Source: UBA11222 sp049323435 (GTDB taxonomy: Bacteria; Pseudomonadota; Alphaproteobacteria; UBA11222). Taken from it: 64,000 bases of DNA. The notes beneath the pieces were generated by a model that was not told where the DNA came from, ran no database searches, and saw nothing but the letters and a program-made list of their open reading frames with translations. Location: assembly GCA_049323435.1 (NCBI GenBank), contig JBMOMX010000008.1, positions 62,001-126,000 of the forward strand. The letters are read 5' to 3'. A program made the translations under genes and the position numbers. Of the stretch, positions 41,410 to 51,121 are shown one piece after another; the stretch's first letter is position 1; each line of letters begins with the position of its first letter.

Positions 41410-44229
41410 ATGCCCGACACCAAAGACGAAAAGATTTCGCGTTACAAAGACACGATTTTTCTGCCGCAGACTGATTTTCCCATGCGCGCGGGTCTGGCGC
41501 AGCGCGAGCCGGAACTGCTGGCGCGCTGGCAGGCGATGGATCTGCATGGCCGGTTGCGCGCCGATGCGAAAGGCCGCGAAAAATTCATTCTGCATGATGG
41601 TCCGCCATATGCGAACGGCCATCTGCATATGGGCCATGCGCTGAACAAAATTTTGAAGGACATTATCAACCGCTCGCGCCAGATGATGGGCTTTGACGCC
41701 TTTTATGTGCCGGGCTGGGATTGCCACGGCCTGCCCATCGAATGGATGATCGAGGAAAAATACCGCAAGGCCGGCAAGAACAAGGACGAAGTGCCGCTGG
41801 TCGAGTTCCGCAAGGAATGCCGCGACTTCGCCGCCAACTGGATCAATGTGCAGCGCGAGGAATTCAAGCGCCTTGGCGTGCTGGGCGATTGGGACCATCC
41901 CTATTCCACCATGGCCTATGACGCCGAGGCGCAGATCGTGCGCGAGTTCATCAAATTTGTGATGAATGGCGGGCTGTATCGCGGCAGCAAACCCGTGCTG
42001 TGGTCGGTGGTGGAAAAAACCGCGCTGGCCGAGGCCGAGGTTGAATATCACGATCATGTGTCGAACACGATCTGGGTGAAGTTTCCGGTTGTTACATCAG
42101 ATGACGCCGTGCTGCGCGATGCAAATGTGGTGATCTGGACAACAACGCCCTGGACCATTCCGGCCAACCGCGCCATCGCCTTTTCGCCGCGCATCGCCTA
42201 TGGCCTGTATCAGCTCGCGAGCGGCGAAAAACTGGTGCTGGCCGATGCGCTGGCCGAACAGGTCCGGACCGACGCGAAGATTGAAAGCTGGAACAGATTG
42301 CAGGATGTGTCTGCGGAAACGCTGGCGCAGATCATCTGCGCGCATCCGCTGCGTGGTCAGGGGTTTGAAGTGGATGTGCGGCTTTATCCCGCCGATTTCG
42401 TCACCGATGACACCGGCACCGGCTTTGTGCATATCGCGCCCAGTCATGGTACGGATGATTTTGAACTGGGCGTGAAACATGGCATTGATGCGCCGTTCAT
42501 GCTGGATGCGGCGGGCGTCTATCTGCCCACTGTGCCGCTGTTTGCGGGCAAGCGGGTGCTGAAACCCGATGGCAAACCGGGCGATGCCGACACCGCCGTG
42601 ATGCAGGCGCTGCGCGATGCGGGCCGGTTGCTAACGAATGGCAAACTGACCCATCAATATCCGCATAGCTGGCGTTCGAAAGCGCCGCTGATTTTGCGCA
42701 ATACGCCGCAATGGTTCATCTCGATGACCACCAACGATCTGCGCAAAAAGGCGCTGGCGGCGATTGATCAGGTGCAGTGGGTCCCTGAATCGGGCCGCGC
42801 GCGCATCCGTTCCATGATCGAGGGGCGGCCCGACTGGGTGGTGTCGCGCCAGCGCGCCTGGGGCGTGCCGCTGACCTGTTTTGTGCATAAACAAAGTGGC
42901 GCGCTGCTGCGTGATGATGCGGTCAATGCGCGCATCATTGCGGCGGTGGAAAAGGAAGGCTGTGACGTGTGGTTCACCCGGCCCGCCGAAACTTTTCTGG
43001 CCCCCGAATATAATGCCGATGACTATGAGATGGTGCGCGATATTCTGGATGTGTGGTTCGATAGCGGATCGACGCACGCCTTTGTGCTGGAGAACCGGCC
43101 GGAGCTGCAATCCCCCGCCGATCTCTATCTGGAAGGCACCGATCAGCATCGCGGCTGGTTTCATTCCTCGCTGCTGGAAAGTTGCGGCACGCGCGGCGTT
43201 GCGCCTTACAAGGCGGTGCTGACGCATGGCTTTCTGATGGCCGAGGATGGCCGCAAAATGTCGAAGTCGCTGGGCAATGACATATCCCCGATCAAGGTCA
43301 GTGAACAGAGCGGCGCGGAAATTCTGCGCCTGTGGACCGCCAGTTCGGACTATGGCAATGAAATCCGTTTTGGGCAGGAAGTGCTGAAAACCAACACCGA
43401 TTCCTATCGCAAGCTGCGCAACACGCTGCGCTTCATGCTGGGCACGCTGACCGCTTTTGATCCGGCGGCGGTTGTGCCGCTGGCGCAAATGCCGGAACTG
43501 GAGCGTTGGGTGCTACACCGGCTGCATGAGCTGGATGCGCTGGTGCGCCAGGCCTATCTGGATTATGATTTTGCGCGGCTCTATACGGCGCTGTTTAACT
43601 TCTGCAACAATGATCTGTCGGCGCTGTATTTCGATATCCGCAAGGATGCGCTCTATTGCGATGCGCCCGGCAGCCTGCGCCGGCGCGCCTGTCTGACGGT
43701 CATTGATCAGGCGTTTTCGTGTCTGACCGCCTGGCTGGCCCCGGTGCTGAGTTTTACCATGGAAGAAGCCTGGTTGAGCCGGTTTCCAAATGATCCGGGC
43801 AGCGTGCATCTGCGCCAGTTTCCGCACATCCCGGCGGACTGGCAGGATGCGGTATTGGCGGAAAAATGGGCGCGGGTGCGTCAGCTTCGCCATGTCGTGA
43901 CCGGCGCGCTGGAACAGGAACGCCGCGAAAAGCGTATCGGCGCCAGCCTTGAGGCGGCGCCGCAGATTTATGTCAGCGACAAAACCCTGCTGGAAATGAT
44001 GCGCGGTGTTGATATCAACGAAATCGCCATTACGTCGGGCGCGGTTCTGATCGAAGGCGCGCCGCCGCCGGGAGCCTTCACACTGGAGGATGTGGCGGGC
44101 GTTGGCGTCGTCAATGCGCGCGCGCCGGGCCATAAATGTCAGCGCTGCTGGATGATTTTGCCGGAGGTTGGCGCCCTGCCGGCGCAGCAGGACACCTGCC
44201 GGCGCTGTGCGGATGCGCTGGACGCATGA
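41410..44229 (+). CDS. ileS: Isoleucyl-tRNA synthetase
   Basis: 939-aa class I aminoacyl-tRNA synthetase. The HIGH box is ANGHLHMGHALNKIL near 64-78, the KMSKS loop DGRKMSKSLGND near 616-627 and the editing domain lies between (TTTPWTIPANRAIAFSP). A C-terminal zinc ribbon, CQRCWMI ... CRRCADAL, closes the protein, which is the bacterial type 1 pattern. First gene of a tight block with lspA and a BamF-type gene; lspA starts within its stop codon. No T-box or other leader is seen in the 29-bp gap before it. Confidence 0.98.
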   Translation: MPDTKDEKISRYKDTIFLPQTDFPMRAGLAQREPELLARWQAMDLHGRLRADAKGREKFILHDGPPYANGHLHMGHALNKILKDIINRSRQMMGFDAFYVPGWDCHGLPIEWMIEEKYRKAGKNKDEVPLVEFRKECRDFAANWINVQREEFKRLGVLGDWDHPYSTMAYDAEAQIVREFIKFVMNGGLYRGSKPVLWSVVEKTALAEAEVEYHDHVSNTIWVKFPVVTSDDAVLRDANVVIWTTTPWTIPANRAIAFSPRIAYGLYQLASGEKLVLADALAEQVRTDAKIESWNRLQDVSAETLAQIICAHPLRGQGFEVDVRLYPADFVTDDTGTGFVHIAPSHGTDDFELGVKHGIDAPFMLDAAGVYLPTVPLFAGKRVLKPDGKPGDADTAVMQALRDAGRLLTNGKLTHQYPHSWRSKAPLILRNTPQWFISMTTNDLRKKALAAIDQVQWVPESGRARIRSMIEGRPDWVVSRQRAWGVPLTCFVHKQSGALLRDDAVNARIIAAVEKEGCDVWFTRPAETFLAPEYNADDYEMVRDILDVWFDSGSTHAFVLENRPELQSPADLYLEGTDQHRGWFHSSLLESCGTRGVAPYKAVLTHGFLMAEDGRKMSKSLGNDISPIKVSEQSGAEILRLWTASSDYGNEIRFGQEVLKTNTDSYRKLRNTLRFMLGTLTAFDPAAVVPLAQMPELERWVLHRLHELDALVRQAYLDYDFARLYTALFNFCNNDLSALYFDIRKDALYCDAPGSLRRRACLTVIDQAFSCLTAWLAPVLSFTMEEAWLSRFPNDPGSVHLRQFPHIPADWQDAVLAEKWARVRQLRHVVTGALEQERREKRIGASLEAAPQIYVSDKTLLEMMRGVDINEIAITSGAVLIEGAPPPGAFTLEDVAGVGVVNARAPGHKCQRCWMILPEVGALPAQQDTCRRCADALDA

Positions 44230-44717
44230 GGCGCACACTCAGGACTGGTTTGAGTGTGGCCGCCTGTGTTGCCGCCGCCGATTGGGTGAGCAAATATGCG
44301 ATCCTGCATCTGATCCATCTGCCGCTGCGGCAAAATATCCAAATTTTGCCATTTTTCGATCTTACTATGGTCTGGAACCGGGGCGTCAGTTTCGGCCTTT
44401 TTCAGGCAGACAGCCCGTATGGGCGCATGATCCTGATTGGCTTTACGGCTTTGGTCAGTCTGGGCGTGCTGCTGTGGTTATGGCGCAATCATGATATGCT
44501 CAGCGCCATCGCCCTGGGGGCAATCCTTGGAGGGGCGATAGGTAATATTCATGACCGGTTGAAATATGGCGCGGTTGCAGATTTTTTCGACTTTCATCTG
44601 ATGGGTTATCATTGGTATGTGTTCAATCTCGCCGATGCCGGAATCAGCATCGGCGTCACCCTTCTCCTGATCCGGACTTTCCAGATCGGCGAAGCGGACA
44701 AAGAGGCGGAAAAATGA
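44226..44717 (+). CDS. lspA: Prolipoprotein signal peptidase (SPase II)
   Basis: 163-aa inner-membrane aspartic protease that removes signal peptides from lipidated prolipoproteins. Four membrane segments are visible. The two catalytic Asp are in GAIGNIHDRLKYGAVADFF near 99-117 and FNLADAGISIG near 135-145. ATG 44226 overlaps the ileS stop (ATGA). The next gene encodes a lipoprotein that would be its substrate. Confidence 0.97.
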   Translation: MRRTLRTGLSVAACVAAADWVSKYAILHLIHLPLRQNIQILPFFDLTMVWNRGVSFGLFQADSPYGRMILIGFTALVSLGVLLWLWRNHDMLSAIALGAILGGAIGNIHDRLKYGAVADFFDFHLMGYHWYVFNLADAGISIGVTLLLIRTFQIGEADKEAEK

Positions 44718-45295
44718 GCATGAGAACGACTAAACTGGCGCTCGCAACGGTTGCGGGCCTTATTGCCCTCGGCAGCCTGAATGGCTGCGCGGGGGCCAAG
44801 CGCGCCTTTGGCATGCAAAAGGTCGCGCCTGACGAATTTACCGTCGTCACCAAGGCGCCGCTGATACTGCCGCCCAATTATGCCCTGCGCCCGCCCCAGC
44901 CCGGCGCGCCTGGCCCGGCCAGTATTGAGCCTCTGGGCGGTGCGGAAACGGCTTTGTTCGGACGCGAAGGATTAAGCGACAATGCCCAGGGCTATACCAG
45001 CGGTGAGGTTGGGCTGCTGGAAACCACGGGCGGCAGCGGTGCCAATCCCGACATCCGTAAGGTTCTGAATTCGGAAACCGCCAGCCTGGTTGAAAAAGAC
45101 AGTTCCATTGCCGAAGCCATTCTGTTCTGGCAGGAGCCCGCAAAGGAAAAAGAAGACGTAATTGACGCCAAAGCCGAAGCCGAAAGGTTGAAAGAAAACA
45201 AGGATGCCCCCCCGGCAGAGGAAAAGCCCGCCGAAGCGCCGCAAAAGTCAGCTGAGAAGCAGAAGAAAAAAGGCTGGCTTGGCGGTTTATTCTGA
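44714..45295 (+). CDS. DUF3035 / BamF-type lipoprotein
   Basis: 193-aa outer-membrane-type lipoprotein. The signal peptide ends LGSLNGC (Cys near 25); then FTVVTKAPLILPPNYALRPP near 42-61 and PSIEPL-type sequence mark the DUF3035 family, whose Caulobacter member is the BamF component of the outer-membrane protein assembly complex. The C-terminal 50 residues are Lys/Glu/Ala-rich and likely disordered. Start ATG 44714 overlaps the lspA stop. Followed by two M16 peptidase genes, a usual alphaproteobacterial order. Confidence 0.88.
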   Translation: MSMRTTKLALATVAGLIALGSLNGCAGAKRAFGMQKVAPDEFTVVTKAPLILPPNYALRPPQPGAPGPASIEPLGGAETALFGREGLSDNAQGYTSGEVGLLETTGGSGANPDIRKVLNSETASLVEKDSSIAEAILFWQEPAKEKEDVIDAKAEAERLKENKDAPPAEEKPAEAPQKSAEKQKKKGWLGGLF

Positions 45296-45312
45296 GAGGC
45301 GGAAACAGGCTG

Positions 45313-46653
45313 ATGCGCAGATTTGCATGCCGGATGGCTGTATCAGGCGCAGCGCTCGCATTTTTTACGGCGGCGGCCTCTGCCCGGCCCTGGGTGCAGC
45401 CTGAAAGTTTTACCCTCAGCAATGGCATGCAGGTCGTCATATTGCCCGATCACCGGGCCCCTGTGGTAACCCATATGGTCTGGTACCGGGTTGGTTCCGC
45501 CGATGAGCCGCCGGGAAAATCCGGCATTGCGCATTTTCTGGAACATCTGATGTTCAAGGGAACCGCGAAAATTGCGCCCGGCGAATATTCCAAAATCGTC
45601 GCGCGCATTGGCGGCCAGGACAATGCCTTCACATCCTATGATTTCACCGCCTATTTTCAGCGCGTGTCGCTGGATAAATTGCCGCAGGTGATGGAAATGG
45701 AAGCCGACCGTATGGCCAATCTGCGGCTTGAAGACGCTGTCGTGCTGCCGGAACGCGATGTCATTCTGGAAGAACGCAGCAGCCGCACCGATAATGATCC
45801 CGCCGCTTTGTTTTCCGAACAGATCGAGGCGGCGCAGTTTTTGTCGCATCCCTATGGCCGCCCGGTGATCGGCTGGCGGCACGAAATCGAAAAACTGACC
45901 ACCGAGGATGCGCTGGATCATTACCGGCGCCATTATGGCCCGGACAATGCCTATCTGATTGTCGCTGGCGATATTACAGCGGCGCAATTGCGCCCGCTGG
46001 CGGAAAAATATTATGGCGCGGTAAAATCGCGGGGCATCCCCGCACGCATGCGCCCGATGGAGCCGCCGCAGCTTGCCGCGCGGCGGCTGGAAATGTCCGA
46101 CCCGCGTGTCGCCGAAGCCAGCTGGCAGCGCAGCTATCTGGCCCCCACGCATAATCAGCAGTCCGGCGGCGATCCCGACGCGCTTCAGGTTCTGTCGCAG
46201 GTTCTGGGCGGCGGCGCGACAAGCCGCCTGTACCGCACCCTGGTGATCGAGAAGGCCGTCGCAGCCTCGGCTGCGGCCGGCTATCAAAGCTCCGCCATGG
46301 ATTATGGGCAGTTTTATCTTCAGGCCACGCCGCGCAGGGGCCAGTCCGTAGCGGCGCTGGAACAGGCGCTGGAAGAGGTGCTGGCGCTGCTGCTGAAAGA
46401 CGGGGTAACAACAGAGGAAGTGGACCGCGCCAAACGCCAGATGATCGCATCCGCCGTTTACGCCCAGGACAATCAGCAGAACATGGCGCAGATTTTCGGC
46501 GAGGTGCTGGCAACGGGGCGCAAGATCGAAGACATCATCGCCTGGCCCGACCGTATTCAGGCAGTCACCCCCGAACGGGTGCAAGCCGCTGCAAAAGCCG
46601 TGCTGCGCCCGGAATCCTCCGTCACGGGTATTTTGCTGCCGGGGAAGAAATAA
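45313..46653 (+). CDS. M16-family zinc peptidase, catalytic member
   Basis: 446-aa exported insulinase-family protease. A signal peptide (VSGAALAFFTAAASA) precedes the first M16 half with the inverted zinc motif HFLEHLMFKGT near 72-82 and the downstream Glu in ERDVILEERSSR near 145. The second half spans about 215-440 (QVLSQVLGGGATSRLYRTLV). It probably degrades periplasmic peptides and forms a dimer with the protein encoded next, whose gene overlaps this one at TAATG. Confidence 0.94.
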   Translation: MRRFACRMAVSGAALAFFTAAASARPWVQPESFTLSNGMQVVILPDHRAPVVTHMVWYRVGSADEPPGKSGIAHFLEHLMFKGTAKIAPGEYSKIVARIGGQDNAFTSYDFTAYFQRVSLDKLPQVMEMEADRMANLRLEDAVVLPERDVILEERSSRTDNDPAALFSEQIEAAQFLSHPYGRPVIGWRHEIEKLTTEDALDHYRRHYGPDNAYLIVAGDITAAQLRPLAEKYYGAVKSRGIPARMRPMEPPQLAARRLEMSDPRVAEASWQRSYLAPTHNQQSGGDPDALQVLSQVLGGGATSRLYRTLVIEKAVAASAAAGYQSSAMDYGQFYLQATPRRGQSVAALEQALEEVLALLLKDGVTTEEVDRAKRQMIASAVYAQDNQQNMAQIFGEVLATGRKIEDIIAWPDRIQAVTPERVQAAAKAVLRPESSVTGILLPGKK

Positions 46654-47981
46654 TGGGGGCGCGCATGGAACGCCTGATCGCATTTTGTCTGCTTGGTCTG
46701 TGCCTGTTGCTTGCGCCAGCCGCAAATGCCGTCACGATACAGCGCGTCATCAGCCCCGGCGGGATTGAAGCCTGGCTGGTGGAGCAGCATACTATTCCCC
46801 TGATCGCCATGGATTTTGCCTTCCGGGGCGGCGCGAAACTGGACCCCGCCGGCAAAGTGGGCCTGGCCCGGCTGGCGGCTGCAACCATTGACGAGGGTGC
46901 GGGCGATCTGGACAGTCAGGCGTTTCAGAAACGCCTCGAATCCCTGGCCATTAAACTGGGTTTTCAGACCGATCAGGATGCGTTTCAGGGCGGCTTGCAG
47001 ACCCTGACGGAAAATACGGATGAGGCCTTCCGGCTGACCCGGCTTGCCCTGACCGCGCCGCGCTTTGACGCCGAGCCTGTATCGCGGATCAAGGCGCAAT
47101 TGCTGGCGGGCCTGCAACAGGCCGAGGAAGATCCCGATAGCATCGCCAGCAAGGCCTGGTTCGCCGCCGCCTTTCCCAGCCATCCCTATGGCCGCCCCAC
47201 AGACGGTGAGGCCGGACATATTGAACAGATCAGCGCGGAAGATCTGCGCCAGTTCGCCGCACGCCAATTCACCCGTGACCGGCTGGTGATCGCCGTGGTT
47301 GGCGATATTGATGCGGCGCGGCTGGCGCAATTGCTGGATACGACATTTGGCGGGCTGGCCGAAAGCGCCACCGGGCCCGACAGCACGCCAGTTACGCCCG
47401 CGCTTGACATGTCCATCGTGATCCAGCGCGACATTCCCCAGACCGTGATGATGTTCGGCCTGCCCGGCCTGATGCGCAAGGACCCGGATTTCATTCCCGC
47501 CACGGTCATGAATTATATTCTGGGCGGGGGCGGCTTTAATTCCCGCCTGGTGGTGGAAATCCGCGAAAAGCGCGGCCTGGCCTATTCGGTGTTCACGCAT
47601 CTGGCGCCGATGGCGCAAACCGGCCTGTTTTTCGGCAGCGTTGCAACCCAGAATGAGCGCGCCAATGAAACCGTCGCCTTGTTGCGCAAGGAACTGGCGC
47701 GCATGCGTGACCAGGGGGTGACGCCGCAGGAACTGGAAGACGCCAAGACCTATCTGACCGGGTCCTATCCGCTGCGATTTGACAGCAATGCCAAAATTGC
47801 CGAGCAGTTGCTGGGGCTGCAACTGGAAAATATCGGGATAGACTATATCGACCGTCGCAATGATCTGGTGCGCGCAGTCAGCCTTGAAGATGTTAACCGC
47901 GCCGCCAGAAAACTGCTGAACCCGGATAATCTGCTGCTGGTTTCCGTCGGCCGGCCCAATGGGACAAGTCCCGCCAAATAA
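46653..47981 (+). CDS. M16-family peptidase-like protein, non-catalytic partner
   Basis: 442-aa exported M16 homologue with a signal peptide (LIAFCLLGLCLLLAPAANA). At the place of the HxxEH zinc motif it reads GLARLAAATIDEGAG near 70-84, so it cannot bind zinc in the usual way. The C-terminal domain is well conserved (YILGGGGFNSRLVVEIREKR). Such pairs form heterodimers in which this chain shapes the substrate chamber. Start ATG 46653 shares a base with the stop of the catalytic gene. Confidence 0.93.
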   Translation: MGARMERLIAFCLLGLCLLLAPAANAVTIQRVISPGGIEAWLVEQHTIPLIAMDFAFRGGAKLDPAGKVGLARLAAATIDEGAGDLDSQAFQKRLESLAIKLGFQTDQDAFQGGLQTLTENTDEAFRLTRLALTAPRFDAEPVSRIKAQLLAGLQQAEEDPDSIASKAWFAAAFPSHPYGRPTDGEAGHIEQISAEDLRQFAARQFTRDRLVIAVVGDIDAARLAQLLDTTFGGLAESATGPDSTPVTPALDMSIVIQRDIPQTVMMFGLPGLMRKDPDFIPATVMNYILGGGGFNSRLVVEIREKRGLAYSVFTHLAPMAQTGLFFGSVATQNERANETVALLRKELARMRDQGVTPQELEDAKTYLTGSYPLRFDSNAKIAEQLLGLQLENIGIDYIDRRNDLVRAVSLEDVNRAARKLLNPDNLLLVSVGRPNGTSPAK

Positions 47982-47991
47982 GAGGGCGTTT

Positions 47992-49284
47992 ATGAGCTAT
48001 ATACAGAATATCGCGGGTTGTTTCGGCACGGACCGGCTGAACAGGCCGGATTTCGAAGCTATTCTGGCCAGCACTGCCCCGGCGCTGGAAAAATTGCGTG
48101 CGCAGCATGCGGATGGTTCTCTGCCCCTGTTGCGCCTGCCCGAAGCGCGTGATGATCTGGCGGCCTGCCAGACACTGGCGGCGCATCTGCTGAAGGACAC
48201 CAGCAATCTGGTATTGCTTGGCACCGGCGGATCCAGCCTGGGCGCGCAGGCGCTGGCGCAAAGCGTCGACAAATACCGCCCTATCGGGTTGCCCCGCGAA
48301 GGCCAGCCGCGGTTTCATTTCCTCGATAATCTCGATCCCTTTGCCATGGACGCCGTGCTGGGCCAGCTTGATCTGCGCACAACCCGGTTTCTGGTGATCT
48401 CCAAATCCGGCAATACTGCCGAGACCATGAGCCAGGCTTTGTCGGTTATTGCAGCGCTGGAGGCGGCGGGCGGCGGAAAATATATGAAGCATCATTTCGG
48501 TGTGATTACCGAGCCGGGTGACCGGGCCACCCGCCGCCTGGCGGCGCAGTATGATTTTCCGGTTGTGGATCATCCGCCGGGCGTGGGCGGGCGTTATTCG
48601 GTGCTGAGCAGCGTGGGCATGGTTCCGGCTTATTGTCTCGGGCTTGACGGTGCGGCCATCCGCGACGGTGCGGCGGCGGTGCTGGCCCCGGTGCTGGCGG
48701 GTGCTGCGCCCGCAGACGTGCCTGCCGCCATCGGCGCGGGGCTGAGCATTGCGTGCGAGACAATGCTTGGCGCGCGCGCCCAGGTGGTCATGCCCTATGG
48801 CGACAGGCTGGAACGCTTTGCCATGTGGCACCGCCAGCTCTGGGCCGAAAGCCTGGGCAAGAACGGCAAGGGCACCACTCCGATCGCCGCCCTTGGCCCT
48901 GTCGATCAGCACAGCCAGTTGCAGCTTTATCTGGGCGGCCCGCGCGACAAGCTGTACACGATTTTCACCCAGGGCCTGGCGGGCAAAGGCCCGCGCATTG
49001 TCAGCGCCGATCCGGAACTGGCCTATCTGAACGGCCGCACGGTGGGCGATCTGGCCGATGCCGAGCAGCGCGCCACCATTGATACGCTGATCGCCAATAC
49101 GCGCCCCACCCGTGTTTTTAATGTGCCGTCGCCGGATGCGCACACTATTGGCGGCCTATTCATGCATTTCATGCTTGAAACCATTATCGCCGCGCATATT
49201 CTGGGCGTAGACCCTTTCGATCAGCCCGCCGTCGAACAGGGCAAGGTGCTGGCGAAAAAATATTTGCAGGATATGCGGGGATGA
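47992..49284 (+). CDS. pgi: Glucose-6-phosphate isomerase
   Basis: 430-aa enzyme interconverting glucose 6-phosphate and fructose 6-phosphate. Sugar-phosphate-binding blocks are LVLLGTGGSSLGAQAL near 75-90 and VISKSGNTAETMSQAL near 140-155; the signature PVDQHSQLQLYLGGPRDK near 303-320 carries active-site residues, and the C-terminal DPFDQPAVEQGKVLAKKY includes the base-region Lys/His area. ATG 47992 follows AGAGGG. The mutL gene starts inside its stop codon. Confidence 0.95.
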   Translation: MSYIQNIAGCFGTDRLNRPDFEAILASTAPALEKLRAQHADGSLPLLRLPEARDDLAACQTLAAHLLKDTSNLVLLGTGGSSLGAQALAQSVDKYRPIGLPREGQPRFHFLDNLDPFAMDAVLGQLDLRTTRFLVISKSGNTAETMSQALSVIAALEAAGGGKYMKHHFGVITEPGDRATRRLAAQYDFPVVDHPPGVGGRYSVLSSVGMVPAYCLGLDGAAIRDGAAAVLAPVLAGAAPADVPAAIGAGLSIACETMLGARAQVVMPYGDRLERFAMWHRQLWAESLGKNGKGTTPIAALGPVDQHSQLQLYLGGPRDKLYTIFTQGLAGKGPRIVSADPELAYLNGRTVGDLADAEQRATIDTLIANTRPTRVFNVPSPDAHTIGGLFMHFMLETIIAAHILGVDPFDQPAVEQGKVLAKKYLQDMRG

Positions 49285-51053
49285 TACTGCGCCGCCTGCC
49301 GGAAGAAATCGTCAACCGTATCGCCGCTGGCGAAGTGGTTGAACGCCCGGCAAGCGCGGTCAAGGAACTGGTGGAAAACGCCATTGATGCAGGCGCAAAC
49401 CGGATCGGCATCGTGATTGGCGGCGGCGGGCGCGAACTGATTTCGGTCAGCGATAATGGCAAGGGCATGACGCGCGAAGAGTTGGCGCTGTGCATTGAAC
49501 GCCATGCCACATCCAAGCTGGATGATGATGATCTGTTCAACATAAAAAATCTGGGCTTTCGCGGTGAGGCGCTGCCTGCAATCGGTTCCGTCAGCCGGAT
49601 GACGATCACCAGCCGCACCGCAGCGGCGGAAGACGGCGCCTGGATGATTGGCGTGACCGGCGGCGCCATCACCCCGCCACAGCCCGCCTCGGGCGCGCCC
49701 GGCACCAATGTTGAAGTTCGCGATCTGTTTTACGCCACACCCGCACGGCTGAAATTTATGAAAAGCGAGGCGGCGGAACAGGCGGCCATCACAGATTGTG
49801 TAAAACGCCTGGCTATGGCGCATCCGCAGATCAGTTTCAGCCTGACCCATAATGGGCGGCGCATATTTGATGTCCCGGGTGAACAGGGCGGTCTGCTGGA
49901 TGCGCAGCGCGCGCGTCTCAACGCCATTATGGGACGCGAATTCGGCGAAAACGCGATTGCGGTGGATGCGCTGCGCGATGGCATTCATCTGACCGGGTGC
50001 GCGGGGTTACCGACCTATCATCGCGGCACGGCGCGGGAGCAATATCTGTTTGTCAATGGCCGGCCGGTGCGTGATAAACTGCTGCATGGCGCGGTACGCG
50101 GGGCCTATCAGGATTTTCTGGCCCGTGACCGGCACCCGGCGCTGGTGCTGTTTTTAAACCTCGATCCGCATCAGGTGGATGTGAATGTGCACCCCGCCAA
50201 GGCCGAGGTGCGCTTTCGCGATTCCGGTATCATCCGTGGGCTGATTGTATCGGGTTTGCGTCATGCATTGTCCGGCGCGGGGCACCGGTCATCCACCACC
50301 TCATCCCTGGCGGCGCTGGGCGCGATGCGCCCCGGCGGGCTGCCGCTTTCACGGCCTTCCCTCAGCCAGGCCGCCGCGGCGATGCAGTTTCAGGCGCCGG
50401 ACCGGATGGACGGTTTTATGGAACCTGCTGCGCGCTTTGAAATGCCGGACGCAGCTATGCAGAATGTGACGGGCTATCCGCTGGGTGTGGCGCGCGGCCA
50501 GTTGCACGCAACCTATATTATTGCACAGACAGATACCGGCATCGTGATTGTCGATCAGCATGCCGCCCATGAACGCCTGGTGCTGGAGCGGATGAAACAG
50601 CATCTGCAAACCGGCGCCGCGCCGGGGCAGATATTGCTGCTGCCCGAAGTCATTGAGATGGATGAAGACGCCGTGGCCGCACTGGCGGAACGCGCGGATG
50701 AACTTGCCGGTTTTGGACTGGCGCTGGAACGCTTCGGCCCCGGCGCGGTCATGGTGCGCGAAACACCGGCGCTGCTGGGCGCGTGCGATATTGCGGGATT
50801 ATTGCGCGATCTGGCCGATGACATCCGCGAATGGGGGGGCACCCATACGCTGAAAGAAAGGCTGGAGGATGTCTGCGCCTCTATGGCCTGTCATGGCAGT
50901 GTGCGCGCCGGACGCACACTGAACGCGCAGGAAATGAACGCGCTGCTGCGCGAAATGGAAGCCACGCCGCATTCGGGCCAGTGTAATCATGGCCGACCCA
51001 CTTATGTGGAACTGAAACTGGCCGATATTGAAAAACTTTTCGGGCGGCGATAG
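49281..51053 (+). CDS. mutL: DNA mismatch repair protein MutL
   Basis: 590-aa GHKL ATPase and nuclease that links MutS to excision. ATPase motifs: VKELVENAIDAGA near 24-36, VSDNGKGM near 55-62 and NLGFRGEALPAIGSV near 90-104. The C-terminal domain has the metal-binding endonuclease motif DQHAAHERLVLE near 424-435, plus ACHGSVRAG and QCNHGRPTYV, so it should nick DNA itself in a MutH-independent pathway. Last gene of the block that starts at ileS; a hairpin follows. Confidence 0.97.
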   Translation: MILRRLPEEIVNRIAAGEVVERPASAVKELVENAIDAGANRIGIVIGGGGRELISVSDNGKGMTREELALCIERHATSKLDDDDLFNIKNLGFRGEALPAIGSVSRMTITSRTAAAEDGAWMIGVTGGAITPPQPASGAPGTNVEVRDLFYATPARLKFMKSEAAEQAAITDCVKRLAMAHPQISFSLTHNGRRIFDVPGEQGGLLDAQRARLNAIMGREFGENAIAVDALRDGIHLTGCAGLPTYHRGTAREQYLFVNGRPVRDKLLHGAVRGAYQDFLARDRHPALVLFLNLDPHQVDVNVHPAKAEVRFRDSGIIRGLIVSGLRHALSGAGHRSSTTSSLAALGAMRPGGLPLSRPSLSQAAAAMQFQAPDRMDGFMEPAARFEMPDAAMQNVTGYPLGVARGQLHATYIIAQTDTGIVIVDQHAAHERLVLERMKQHLQTGAAPGQILLLPEVIEMDEDAVAALAERADELAGFGLALERFGPGAVMVRETPALLGACDIAGLLRDLADDIREWGGTHTLKERLEDVCASMACHGSVRAGRTLNAQEMNALLREMEATPHSGQCNHGRPTYVELKLADIEKLFGRR

Positions 51054-51110
51054 AGCAATTCCTGTTTTGGTTGAACCGGATGGTTCAACCAAAACAGGTA
51101 AAATTGCTCT
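51052..51110. terminator. Long hairpin between convergent mutL and carbamoyltransferase genes
   Basis: CCTGTTTTGGTTGAACC (51061-51077) pairs perfectly with GGTTCAACCAAAACAGG (51082-51098) around a 4-nt loop; outer arms AGAGCAATT and AATTGCTCT extend the pairing. It occupies nearly the whole gap, so it probably ends transcription from both sides, although no U-run follows. The sequence type (AGAGC then TTTTG) recalls the outer arm of the palindrome at 19.03 kb. Confidence 0.75.
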
Positions 51111-51121
51111 AAACTTTCAGG

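Noticed and set aside
45343..46725. 460-codon open frame on the minus strand
   Set aside because: It lies wholly opposite the catalytic M16 peptidase, has no family motif and reads as a Gly/Arg/His-rich shadow of GC-biased codons.
46557..47822. 421-codon open frame on the minus strand
   Set aside because: Antisense to the second M16 gene, with no motif or ribosome-binding site.
46653..47981. Second active M16 protease
   Set aside because: The HxxEH site is replaced by RLAAA, so it was annotated as a non-catalytic partner.
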